From contig DAOPZY010000048.1 in assembly GCA_035353615.1 (NCBI GenBank), positions 1 through 19,975 on the forward strand: 19,975 nucleotides of DNA, read 5' to 3'. Position numbers and translations under genes: made by a program. This stretch comes from CAXXOK01 sp035353615. GTDB taxonomy: Bacteria; Bacillota; Clostridia; Christensenellales; Aristaeellaceae. The notes under the pieces were generated by a model. The model was not told the DNA's origin. It saw only the letters and a program-made list of their open reading frames with translations, and searched no databases. Of this stretch, positions 1-7,503 are shown in pieces; within the stretch, counting starts at the first letter, position 1; each line of letters starts with the position of its first letter.

Positions 1-346
1 CGACAAACGAGCGAACAGCCTGCAGGGCGATGAGGTGAGCGGTTATAGCGCATTGTCGAGGTTAGCTCACAACCCGTCCCTCCCCTCGCCGCAGCGGAAC
101 CGGGTCAAGGGCACAGCCTTTGGCAGGGCGCAGGGGTGAAACCCCTGCCGGGGTTTGGGGTGGAACCCCAAGCCGAACGCCGCAGCGTGTAGCCAACCAG
201 CGAGCGAACAGCCCGCAGGGCTTGAGGCGAGCGGTTATAGCGCATTGTCGAGGTTTTAAAGCAAAATTAGGCCAAGGGCTACCCCCTGACCCAATTCCTG
301 ATCCGTCGCGGGCTAACCCCCCAACGGATCGAATGCTGCACGCCGG
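1..346. repeat. Composite GC-rich intergenic repeat, tandem copies
   Basis: This stretch has no convincing gene and consists of reiterated modules. Module A occurs twice as direct repeats, at 8-63 and 201-255 (56 and 55 nt); both begin CGAGCGAACAGCC and end GGTTATAGCGCATTGTCGAG before GTT. Between them lie module C (about 72-111, with CCTCGCCGCAGCGGAACC and GGGTCAAGGGC) and module B (about 127-190, CAGGGGTGAAACCCCTG then GGGGTTTGGGGTGGAACCCC). A further degraded C-like piece (CAAGGGCTACCCCCTGACCC) lies at about 273-292. The B-A block at about 125-240 reappears inverted at about 19806-19925. The sequence directly shows an interspersed, modular, non-coding repeat; its mobility and function are unknown. 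Confidence 0.75.
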
Positions 347-1279
347 TTATTCCGCAAACAGCGGGGTGGACAGGTAGCGGTCGCCGGTATCCGGCAGAAT
401 CACCACGATGTTTTTACCCGCGTTTTCCGGGCGCTTGGCCAGCTCAATGGCCGCCCACGCGGCCGCGCCGGAGGAGATGCCGACCAGCACGCCTTCCTGC
501 CGGCCGATCAACTTGCCGGTCTCAAACGCATCCTCGTTGCTCACGGGGATAATCTCATCATACACTTTGGTGTTGAGCACTTCCGGCACAAAGCCAGCGC
601 CAATGCCCTGAATTTTGTGCGCGCCGGCAATCCCGGTAGACAGTACGGCGGACGACGCCGGCTCCACCGCGACCACTTTTAACGCCGGGTGCAGCGCTTT
701 GAGGTATTCGCCCAAGCCGGTGATGGTGCCGCCCGTACCGACGCCGGCCACGATAATGTCCACCTTGCCGTCGGTGTCGCGTTCAATTTCCGGGCCGGTG
801 GTTTTCCGGTGCGCATCCGGGTTGGCGGGGTTGACAAACTGCCCGGGAATAAAGGAATTAGGGATTTCCGCCGCCAGCTCGTCCGCCTTGGCGATGGCGC
901 CCTTCATGCCCTTGGCGCCGTCGCTGAGCACCAGCTCCGCGCCGTAGGCCTTCATCAGCTGGCGACGTTCCACGCTCATGGTTTCCGGCATCACGATGAT
1001 GATGCGATAGCCGCGCGCCGCCGCGACGGAGGCAAGGCCGATGCCGGTATTGCCGGACGTAGGCTCGATAATGACGGAATCAGGTTTCAGAAGGCCTTTG
1101 GCTTCCGCGTCGTCCAGCATGGATTTGGCAATGCGGTCCTTCACGGAACCGGCGGGGTTGAAATACTCAAGCTTGGCCAGAACCTTGGCCTTGAGCTGAA
1201 AGTGCTTTTCAATATGAGAAAGCTCAAGCAACGGGGTGTTACCAACAAGCTGATCGGCCGATGTGTAAATTTTAGACAT
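347..1279 (-). CDS. cysK: Cysteine synthase (O-acetylserine sulfhydrylase)
   Basis: Cytoplasmic PLP enzyme that makes L-cysteine and acetate from O-acetylserine and sulfide. The 310 residues match the usual CysK length. The N-terminal NTPLLEL segment, the PLP-lysine motif NPAGSVKDR (Lys47), the substrate loop EPTSGNTGIGLA, the phosphate-binding GVGTGGTITG and the C-terminal GISSGAA and LPDTGDRYLS motifs are all present, so the enzyme should be active. The start is ATG with AAAGGA about ten bases upstream. The gene appears monocistronic, with its own promoter (1493-1521) and a long leader; its 3' side runs into the composite repeat. Distinction from cystathionine beta-synthase-like or CysM paralogues rests on overall motif agreement only. 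Confidence 0.95.
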   Translation of the reverse strand: MSKIYTSADQLVGNTPLLELSHIEKHFQLKAKVLAKLEYFNPAGSVKDRIAKSMLDDAEAKGLLKPDSVIIEPTSGNTGIGLASVAAARGYRIIIVMPETMSVERRQLMKAYGAELVLSDGAKGMKGAIAKADELAAEIPNSFIPGQFVNPANPDAHRKTTGPEIERDTDGKVDIIVAGVGTGGTITGLGEYLKALHPALKVVAVEPASSAVLSTGIAGAHKIQGIGAGFVPEVLNTKVYDEIIPVSNEDAFETGKLIGRQEGVLVGISSGAAAWAAIELAKRPENAGKNIVVILPDTGDRYLSTPLFAE

Positions 1280-1492
1280 AATCTTGGTTTCCTTTCTGTT
1301 TTGTTCAGCAATCCCAACCCGTGCGCCGGGTCAGGATCAAGTTGCGGCGGAGATACCCTCACCGCGACATCGAAAACCACTTCTGCCTCTGGTGAAAACT
1401 GTGTCCATCATGCTTGCCTCGCTTTGCGCAGGAAGGTTGCGCCTGAACGGCCGCCGGGGTGCAATCACGCCGGTGGGGTTTCAGCTGAGATC
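1280..1492 (-). promoter_or_regulatory. Long structured 5' leader of cysK
   Basis: Roughly 200 nt separate the predicted transcription start from the cysK ATG. Read on the minus strand the leader has several potential stems: an imperfect CCGGCGTG/CACCCCGG pair, a stem pairing GCGGTG with CGCCGC, and a hairpin at 1311-1337 (ATCC-ACCCG pairing with CGGGT-GGAT) just upstream of the ribosome binding site. I could not match it to an S-box (SAM), T-box or TPP consensus. It may control cysK by attenuation or translation, but the function is inference. Confidence 0.3.
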
Positions 1493-1521
1493 ATCATACC
1501 GCACAAATCATACTAAGTCAA
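1493..1521 (-). promoter_or_regulatory. cysK promoter, sigma-A type
   Basis: On the minus strand a TTGACT -35 box (plus-strand 1516-1521) is followed by a 17-bp spacer and a TATGAT -10 box (1493-1498). Both boxes match the housekeeping consensus at five of six positions with ideal spacing, in an otherwise GC-rich context. It points at cysK, leaving a leader of about 200 nt. Confidence 0.7.
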
Positions 1522-1628
1522 TAGGCAAACAGGAAATCGCGGAAAAATGTTCCGATCTCTCTGGGAGCCATCCTGCGTTTTCAACGGGCACGCATTTTTA
1601 AAACTCACCATGCCGCTTGGTGCGGCGA

Positions 1629-1669
1629 TAAAATCAACCTCCGCGAGAAATTCGCGGAGGTTGATTTTA
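1629..1669 (-). terminator. Perfect 18-bp hairpin, likely terminator
   Basis: TAAAATCAACCTCCGCGA (1629-1646) and its exact reverse complement (1652-1669) flank a 5-nt loop, giving a perfect 18-bp stem with A/T-rich base and GC-rich top. It lies downstream of the PRPP synthetase-like gene (minus strand) and upstream of the cysK promoter, so it most likely ends the former transcript. The TTTTA at the base suits an intrinsic terminator in either direction. Confidence 0.65.
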
Positions 1670-1740
1670 CATGAATTGCAGCAATGCGCTTTTACCGCGA
1701 GCGGCCCCGCCGTTCGGGCTTTTCGCAAGCGCTGCTGTCA

Positions 1741-1853
1741 ATGCCGCAGCGAGAGGCTTTGGCGTTTTGCCCCAAACTCCGGCAGGGGTTCACACCGCGC
1801 CCTGATATGGGGCAAGCCCTTGCCCCGTTTCCACCCCGGCGGAGGGGGAAAAA
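1741..1853. repeat. Degenerate copy of the composite repeat
   Basis: The segment contains GCCGCAGCGAGAGGCTTTGG, then GCCCCAAACTCCGGCAGGGG, which closely resembles the repeat near 19888-19907, and GGGGCAAGCCCTTGCCCC, an 8-bp palindrome like the core of the hairpin near 19740. It lies immediately downstream of the PRPP synthetase-like gene stop codon. I see no coding potential. Remaining bases between 1522 and 1861 are otherwise only the hairpin at 1629-1669. Confidence 0.45.
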
Positions 1854-1861
1854 TAAACGCT

Positions 1862-3082
1862 TTATACTAGCCGAATCCCCTGCGCCGCCTGCTGATCCTG
1901 ATAGCAATTCACCAGATGGCGAATGCGATCGTAGGGGTTGAGAAGCTTGCTCAGGCTGCGGTCATGGTTGAGCGAGGCAATGATAAAGCTGACGTACTTG
2001 CTCATATCGGCCTCCACAAACCACGGGGCGGCTTTCAGCTCCGGGGTGCGGTAGGTGAGGTTGGTGCCGATGATGCGGGTGATAATCCCATCCTCAAAGG
2101 CTTTGTTGAAGGTTTCCAGCCCGTTGGTAAACAGGGCGAACGTAGCCGCCGCGTAAATCCGGTTAGCATTGCGCTTTTTCAGCTCCTTGGCCAAATCCAG
2201 AATGCTTTCGCCGGAACTGAGAATGTCGTCGCTCACAAACACATCTTTGCCATCCACGGAATCGCCAAGGTATTCGTGGGCGATGATGGGGTTGCGGCCG
2301 TCCACGATGGTGGTGTAATCGCGCCGTTTGTAAAACAGGCCCATATCCAGCCCCAACACCGAGGAGTAGAAGATGTTGCGGTCAATCGCGCCCTCGTCGG
2401 GGCTGACGATCATCATATGCCCGCGCTCCAGGCGCAGATCGCCCTGATTGCGCAACAGCGCCTTCAAAATCTGGTAGGTCGGCTTCACGCTGTCAAAGCC
2501 GGTCAGAGGAACGGCGTTTTGCACGCGCGGGTCGTGCGCGTCAAAGGTGATGATGTTGGAAACGCCCATGCTTTCCAGCTCCTGTAGCGCAATAGCGCAA
2601 TCCAGGCTTTCACGGCTGGTACGACGGTGCTGACGACCCTCGTAAAGCATGGGCATAATGATGTTGATGCGCTTAGCGCGACCGCCGATGGCGGCGATGA
2701 TGCGCTTGATATCCTGATAGTGATCGTCGGGGGACATGGGTACGGTTTTACCGTACATTTTGTAAGTAACATTATATGCGCCGATATCTGCCAGAATATA
2801 GATATCGTACCCGCGAACGGAGCTGCGGATCATCCCTTTGGCTTCGCCGGTGCCGAAACGGGGGCACTGCACGTCGATCAGGAAGTTTTCCCGGTTTGCG
2901 CCCAAAACGCCAAACAGAGGCGTTTTATCCTCCATGGCTTCCTGATGCTCACGCCATTTCATTAACCATCTGTTTACGCTCGCACCCAACTCTTCGCAAC
3001 CCGGCATGGCGATGAGTCCGAGCGGGGCGTAGGGTGCGGTCAGAATCTCGTCGTCATTCCAGCTGTTTGTAAAATCCGTCAT
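1862..3082 (-). CDS. PRPP synthetase-like protein, long divergent form
   Basis: Probable ribose-phosphate pyrophosphokinase, which makes PRPP from ribose 5-phosphate and ATP for nucleotide, His and Trp synthesis. The start at 3082 (406 aa) is chosen because AAAGGAGC lies seven bases upstream; an upstream ATG at 3103 has no such site. The PRPP loop VFVSDDILSSGES (281-293) resembles the family DDxxxTGGT motif, GRQHRRTSRE (149-158) resembles the ARQDRK...RE segment, FDAHDPRVQN (180-189) replaces the usual DLHAxQIQ, and KRR (252-254) matches the catalytic flexible loop. Canonical enzymes have about 315 residues, so about 90 extra are present, partly as an N-terminal extension. Family membership is clear; full catalytic equivalence is inferred. 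A TATACT -10-like element lies at 3130-3135 without a good -35. Confidence 0.82.
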   Translation of the reverse strand: MTDFTNSWNDDEILTAPYAPLGLIAMPGCEELGASVNRWLMKWREHQEAMEDKTPLFGVLGANRENFLIDVQCPRFGTGEAKGMIRSSVRGYDIYILADIGAYNVTYKMYGKTVPMSPDDHYQDIKRIIAAIGGRAKRINIIMPMLYEGRQHRRTSRESLDCAIALQELESMGVSNIITFDAHDPRVQNAVPLTGFDSVKPTYQILKALLRNQGDLRLERGHMMIVSPDEGAIDRNIFYSSVLGLDMGLFYKRRDYTTIVDGRNPIIAHEYLGDSVDGKDVFVSDDILSSGESILDLAKELKKRNANRIYAAATFALFTNGLETFNKAFEDGIITRIIGTNLTYRTPELKAAPWFVEADMSKYVSFIIASLNHDRSLSKLLNPYDRIRHLVNCYQDQQAAQGIRLV

Positions 3083-3864
3083 GATTTCGCTCCTTTGGCA
3101 CATGTCCCAGGCTCAAAATTGGCATGAACAGTATACCCTACTTTACCCGATAATGAAAGACCATGCCGATAGAAAGAAGAACATTGCGAGCGGTTTTGTG
3201 AAAATCCTCCACTTTTTAGGCGCAGGTATACGCAGGTTGCCCAAGAGCGTTTTACGGGGATTTTACATCGGGCGGTATTTCGGTGAGTTCGGAGGTAGCC
3301 CGGCTGATTGGGCGCCGGCGTGCGCTCCGCGCGGGGAGGGCTGTGGATCAGCGGCGGAAACGGCGGGCATTGAAAGCTTTCAGCGCAACGGCTTCCGCGT
3401 GGCGGCAGGCGGGCGGCCGCGCCCATGCTGGCGCGGTAAACGTCCACAGCCCCGGAGGCGCATTGACCGTAGCGAACGATAGGTTTCGATTGGTTTAAAA
3501 ATTACCAAAACGTACTTTTTGAAAATGTTCGTAAAAGTGGAAAACGATGGTTTGGACCGTTGACAAACCGAAGCGAGTGCCTAAGCCGAACCCCGTTGCG
3601 CTTTTGGCACTCGCGGCGTTGCGGTTGAATGGGTTGTCACTTCAAAGTATGCGGCAGGCAAGGAGCATTGCCCCTGCGCCCCACAAGGGCTTTGCGCTTG
3701 ACCCCTTTTACTGCGGCTGGGGTTGTTCAGCCATCCGGATGGTTGCGCGAGGGGTGCGGTCAGGGGAGCAACCCTTGAAAACGCCTTGCGCAGACATGGC
3801 CCGACTTTTGGCTTCGGATGGGGGGCGGGCCGGCTGCCGATAGCAATTCGGTGTTTTGGGGTGA
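3083..3864. other. 780-nt intergenic region, no convincing gene
   Basis: Open frames here are short, lack good ribosome binding sites and read as low-quality Arg/Pro/Gly-rich protein. What can be seen is: a possible -10 for the upstream PRPP synthetase-like gene (3130-3135); an AT-richer patch at about 3490-3560; a 9-bp inverted repeat GCGAGTGCC (3573-3581) with GGCACTCGC (3606-3614); and a partial composite repeat near 3655-3710 (CCCCACAAGGGCTTTGCGCT). It could be the scar of a lost gene, but no homology is recognisable to me. Confidence 0.5.
3655..3710. repeat. Partial composite repeat fragment
   Basis: GGAGCATTGCCCCTGCGCC followed by CCACAAGGGCTTTGCGCTTG and ACCCC resembles the core of the hairpin repeat at 19713-19775 (GGGTCAAGGGC-TTT-GCCCTTGACCC). 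The arms are imperfect and flanking modules are eroded. Confidence 0.4.
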
Positions 3865-4368
3865 TCAGGATTCCGGGTTTTGCTCACGCTTTGCTGAGTC
3901 ATCAGCCGTCGCGGCTGTTTTAGGCTTGAAAATCCAAAATTTGCTGGCGACGTAGTTGAACACGGTGACCAGCACCAGCACGATCAGCCGGTTCCATGTG
4001 TTGCTGACCCCCATCAGCTTAATCAGCGCCGCGACGCCTTCCTCCAGCAGCGCCCAGCTGGCCGCGCGCGCCGCGATAAACTCCACAAACTCGCGGCCTT
4101 TGCTGCCGGCGGTGCCGCCCTGCACGCGGAAAACCATCCGCCGGTTAATCCAGAAGGCGAAAATCACGGCGACTACCCAGGAAACGCCGTTGCCGATCAT
4201 CAGTTGCAGCGTGTTGGCCCCGTTAATGGTGTGGTTTTCAGAAAGCAGAATGTAGCAGCCGTAGGAAACGATCAGGCTCAGCACGGTGGTGAGCACGCCG
4301 GCCACAATATAGCGCGCCAGTTCGAGCAGTTCATCCCGGTTGGTCAGGAGCTTTTTCAGCTTTTGCAT
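3865..4368 (-). CDS. GtrA family membrane protein
   Basis: Small integral membrane protein of 167 residues with about four hydrophobic helices (roughly residues 17-40, 56-74, 98-116 and 124-146), ending in a charged cytoplasmic tail. GtrA-like features are ARYIVAGVLTT in helix one, the basic NRRMVF loop after helix two, and FNYVASKFWIF near the end. GtrA proteins are thought to help flip polyprenyl-phosphate-linked sugars across the membrane. The gene is last in a minus-strand set, six bases after the 71-aa gene, whose stop region supplies its GAGAGG ribosome binding site. A GtrB-like glycosyltransferase gene lies nearby at 8981-9904. The family call is solid; the exact sugar is unknown. Confidence 0.88.
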   Translation of the reverse strand: MQKLKKLLTNRDELLELARYIVAGVLTTVLSLIVSYGCYILLSENHTINGANTLQLMIGNGVSWVVAVIFAFWINRRMVFRVQGGTAGSKGREFVEFIAARAASWALLEEGVAALIKLMGVSNTWNRLIVLVLVTVFNYVASKFWIFKPKTAATADDSAKREQNPES

Positions 4369-4373
4369 TGGGT

Positions 4374-4589
4374 CTATTCCTCTCCGTGATCGCCGCGCGC
4401 ATAGTCGCAGCTTAAAATGTCGGCCAACGCGACCGTCAGGGGGGCCTTTTTACCGGACAGGGCCATCATTACATTGCCGCCGTCATAGGCGAGCACTGCC
4501 GCCGTTGCCTGGCGCAACTGGCCGCCATCCATCCACACAACGCGTATCTTTTTGCTTTTTTCCAGTGAATACCGCAAAAACCGTTCCAT
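4374..4589 (-). CDS. Conserved-looking 71-aa protein of unknown function
   Basis: I do not recognise this protein. It is 71 residues with no membrane segment or signal peptide: a basic N-terminus (MERFLRYSLEKSKKIRVVW), a central small-domain-like part (TAAVLAYDGGNVMMALS, then GKKAPLTVALADILSCDYA) and an acidic tail. Alternating hydrophobic residues suggest a small beta-rich domain. It is probably real because a GGAGG ribosome binding site sits about seven bases before the ATG, overlapping the end of the upstream large membrane gene, and GtrA follows six bases after its stop. Translational coupling with both neighbours suggests it works with the glycosylation module or uses the same transcript. 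Confidence 0.7.
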   Translation of the reverse strand: MERFLRYSLEKSKKIRVVWMDGGQLRQATAAVLAYDGGNVMMALSGKKAPLTVALADILSCDYARGDHGEE

Positions 4590-4602
4590 ACCGCGCCTCC
4601 GG

Positions 4603-7356
4603 TCAGCCCGGGCTGGCGGGGTTCAGGGCCGGGTCCGGCGTGGGGGAAGGCGTAACGGCGGTTTGCGTCGCCTGCGTTTTACGGTAGCTTTCCGGCACCG
4701 TCAGCACCAGGTACGCGCCGTCATCGCTCTCGTAGGCCGTGGGGAACAGCTGGCGCAGGGCGTCGGCGTCCACGTTGTAATTATACCACTCCGAGGGGCT
4801 AAGGTACACGTACTGCACCTGATAGCGGGCCAGCAGGTCGAGGTGCTCGGCGGGAGCCTCGTAAAACTGGCGGACTTCCTCCTTGCGGGCGGTGGTGTTA
4901 AAACCGTGGTAAAAAAGGTAGATATCGCTGCCGCACAGGATGGTGCGCCCCGCCAGCGAGGCGATGGGGTTCAGGTGCTGGTTGCCGGTGATGAACACGC
5001 TGTGTTCCGGGGTGTTTTCCCTGACAAAATCGGCCACGGCGATATCCGCCGCCGTATAGGCCTGATAATCGCTGACCAGCTCGCGGGCAATGGTTAGCCC
5101 GCCGGAAAGGAAACAGGCAATCAGGAACAGCGTCGCCAGCGCCCTGCGGCCGCCAAGCCCCTTGAGACGGGCAAACAGATCCAGCGCGTAATCCGCCGCC
5201 ATCGGCAGGCATAGCATAAACCATACGTAGATCAGCTTGTTGTTGTCATACTCATTGGGCTGGAACAAAACCAGCTCCGCAAGCAGCAGCAGCAGGAAAG
5301 CGCCCAGCGCCAGCATGCGGTTTTGTCGCACCCAGTCGCGGGCGGGCGGTTTTTCCGCAAAGCAGGTTTCCGGCTGGCCGTCGGTCAGCGCGTTGGCGCG
5401 CGCCGCGGCTTCGGCGGCTTCGTCCGTGTGGTAGGTGGAGTGGAAAATCTCCTCCAGAAGCGGTCGGTGGCTGGCTTCGGCGCCGGAGGTGCCGGTGACG
5501 GCGCGCATAACGCCCACCCGGTCGCTATCGTCCGGGGAGAAGGCGGCGGCGCGGAGGCGTTCCGGCGGCAGGGGTCGCGTGAAGGGCAAATCGAGGGTCG
5601 GCTGGCTGTAATCGTCGCTTGCGGGGTGCGGCAGGTTGGGCGTGCCGTAGGCGGGCATATCATGCGCGTAGAGGCTGGCGCGCGCGGGCGTTTCCGCCTC
5701 CGGCGAGTCGTCGCCCTCCGCGTCGGGATTTTCCGCATTCACATCCGAAGCGCCGATTGCGCCCGATTTTACGATTGTGGCGGTCGGCTGGTTTTGCGCG
5801 CCAAGGCCGAGGCTTGCATCCCGGACTACATCGGCGGCAATTCCTTCTGCGGTAACGGCTTCGCCTGCGGTAACGGTTTCGTCTGCGGCGATGGTTCCAC
5901 TGGCGGCGGCAGTTTCGTCCGTGGCGACAATCCCGTGAGCGGCAACAACTCCGCCTGCGGCGGCCTCGGCGGACGCGTCCCCGGGGTCGGGGGAGTACAG
6001 CCCGTCGGTGAGCGCGGCGGCCGCGTCGGCTTCCTCGCGCAGGTCCCCTTTGCGGAGCTGGAGCAGCGCCAGCAGAATCAGCAGATACGGCAGGCCGATG
6101 TTTTTAATGTAGAACCAGAAATAGGGGTCAACCAACCCCGCGCCGCCCCGGTTGTTGCACCAGTTGAACTGGAAGCGCAGGAAAAAATCGCTGCGAGTCG
6201 CCTGAACAAAAGTGAAATTGATCAGCTGCGGCAGTGAGAGCGCAAGCGCGATGCCTCCGTAGAGCAGGAAGGGTTTGAAGGCTTCCATGCGGCGGTTGCG
6301 CGGCGCGGTAACCACAACGTAGAGCATCATGCCAAAGCTGACGACCGCGAGCGCGAGAAAACTGTGCGTGTGCAAAAGCGGCATGCCCCCGGCGATGATC
6401 CCCGTAAGCACCAGCGCGCGGGCGGTGTGACGGCGGCGAAGCGCCAGCGGCGGAATCAGCAGGTTCAGCGCCGGCAGAAGCATCGCCCAGCCGCCAAGGA
6501 TGCCGCGTTGCGGCACCAGCATATCGCAAATGATATTGACCCAGCGCAGGTTATTGGGATCGGGCTGGTTGGTGGGGGTCTGGTAAAATCCGGTCATCAT
6601 GGTTCTGAGGTGATCCCACGCGGTGGTGGTGACGCCGTTTTCCACGGTGCCGCTTAGGGTATAGAAAAACCCGAGGCCGCCGTTCACAAAAAGCAACAGC
6701 GTTGCCAGCCAAACCGTGCCCCGGCGGCGGGCCAGCTGCGCGCAAAGCAGCGCGAAACCGGTGAACACCGAGGCGCACAGCAGCGTGCCGCTGACCGACA
6801 TGGCGGCCGGCAGACTCAACCCCAGCAGGTACAGCGTGGAGGCGAACGAGTCCGCCAGGTAGGGGTAGGCCATGGTTGCGCCGACCATCAGGCTGTTTTG
6901 CAGCGGGAAATGCGCGTTCACGATGGAGGTGGTAATGGCCAGATGCAGCGACAGGTCGCCGTAGGTGCTCTGGCCCACGTGATAGCTGCCGTCCGCCGCG
7001 GGGAGGATGGAATGCGTTACCTCCAAAACCCCGGCCAGCGCCGTCAGCGGAACCGCAACCCACAGGACCGCACGCAGCATACGCCGATCTTCCTCGCCAA
7101 AGCGCACGCGCTTATGCGGGTCGCGGGTCAGGTAGGCCAGCATGACCAGCAGGCACAGCGTGAGCGCGGCCAGCAGCTGCGCCGTGTGCGTAAAGGCGAT
7201 CAGGTACGCCCACAGCACCGGTAGCCACAGCATCAGCAGGAGGCCGACGCTCGCGCCCACATACCAGCGCACCAGCGGCCTGTGCCGCGGCAGCCAGTAG
7301 CGCGCAATCGCCAGCCCGCCAAACAGGAAAAACGCGATGTAAATAATCCCTTCCAA
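4603..7356 (-). CDS. Large GT-C-like membrane glycosyltransferase with disordered insert
   Basis: Predicted polytopic membrane protein of 917 residues. The start is TTG at 7356, preceded eight bases earlier by GGGGAGGG; an upstream in-frame ATG at 7467 would add 37 residues unlike a membrane N-terminus. Order: about ten or more hydrophobic helices (1-430); an Ala/Thr/Glu/Pro-rich low-complexity region (about 430-672); further helices (about 675-760); a soluble C-terminal domain (about 762-900) containing FVRENTPEHSVFITG, HLNPIASLAGR and YVYLSPSEW. The first extracytoplasmic loop has GDLSLHLAI, an acidic-His motif reminiscent of GT-C enzymes that use polyprenyl-phosphate sugars. It probably transfers a lipid-linked sugar to a surface acceptor, supported by GtrA downstream. 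The specific family and substrate are inference. Confidence 0.7.
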   Translation of the reverse strand: MEGIIYIAFFLFGGLAIARYWLPRHRPLVRWYVGASVGLLLMLWLPVLWAYLIAFTHTAQLLAALTLCLLVMLAYLTRDPHKRVRFGEEDRRMLRAVLWVAVPLTALAGVLEVTHSILPAADGSYHVGQSTYGDLSLHLAITTSIVNAHFPLQNSLMVGATMAYPYLADSFASTLYLLGLSLPAAMSVSGTLLCASVFTGFALLCAQLARRRGTVWLATLLLFVNGGLGFFYTLSGTVENGVTTTAWDHLRTMMTGFYQTPTNQPDPNNLRWVNIICDMLVPQRGILGGWAMLLPALNLLIPPLALRRRHTARALVLTGIIAGGMPLLHTHSFLALAVVSFGMMLYVVVTAPRNRRMEAFKPFLLYGGIALALSLPQLINFTFVQATRSDFFLRFQFNWCNNRGGAGLVDPYFWFYIKNIGLPYLLILLALLQLRKGDLREEADAAAALTDGLYSPDPGDASAEAAAGGVVAAHGIVATDETAAASGTIAADETVTAGEAVTAEGIAADVVRDASLGLGAQNQPTATIVKSGAIGASDVNAENPDAEGDDSPEAETPARASLYAHDMPAYGTPNLPHPASDDYSQPTLDLPFTRPLPPERLRAAAFSPDDSDRVGVMRAVTGTSGAEASHRPLLEEIFHSTYHTDEAAEAAARANALTDGQPETCFAEKPPARDWVRQNRMLALGAFLLLLLAELVLFQPNEYDNNKLIYVWFMLCLPMAADYALDLFARLKGLGGRRALATLFLIACFLSGGLTIARELVSDYQAYTAADIAVADFVRENTPEHSVFITGNQHLNPIASLAGRTILCGSDIYLFYHGFNTTARKEEVRQFYEAPAEHLDLLARYQVQYVYLSPSEWYNYNVDADALRQLFPTAYESDDGAYLVLTVPESYRKTQATQTAVTPSPTPDPALNPASPG

Positions 7357-7503
7357 GGAAGCATCCCTCCCCAAAAAAGCACGGCAGACAGGTGTACAGG
7401 GTGTTGCCCGCCATGCGATGGACTGATGCCGGCATGCGCGCCCAAGCCCGCACGCCGCGTTTGCCATACCGCCTTGCCGACACGGTAGCGTCGGCCCGGT
7501 GGA

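Noticed and set aside
8..255. Possible CRISPR array from the two module A copies
   Set aside because: Only two copies, imperfect, spaced about 190 nt apart by other repeat modules, and no cas genes; they also recur inverted elsewhere in the window.
1280..1492. S-box (SAM), T-box or TPP riboswitch in the cysK leader
   Set aside because: The characteristic conserved segments of these elements (such as the T-box AGGGTGGnACCGCG) are not present on the minus strand.
5323..6237. 304-codon plus-strand frame rich in Gly/Asn across the glycosyltransferase insert
   Set aside because: Its repetitive look comes from the low-complexity DNA of the real minus-strand gene; there is no start signal or family match.
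7356..7467. Upstream ATG at 7467 as start of the large membrane protein
   Set aside because: The added 37 residues are unlike a membrane N-terminus and no ribosome binding site fits, whereas TTG at 7356 has GGGGAGGG at good spacing.
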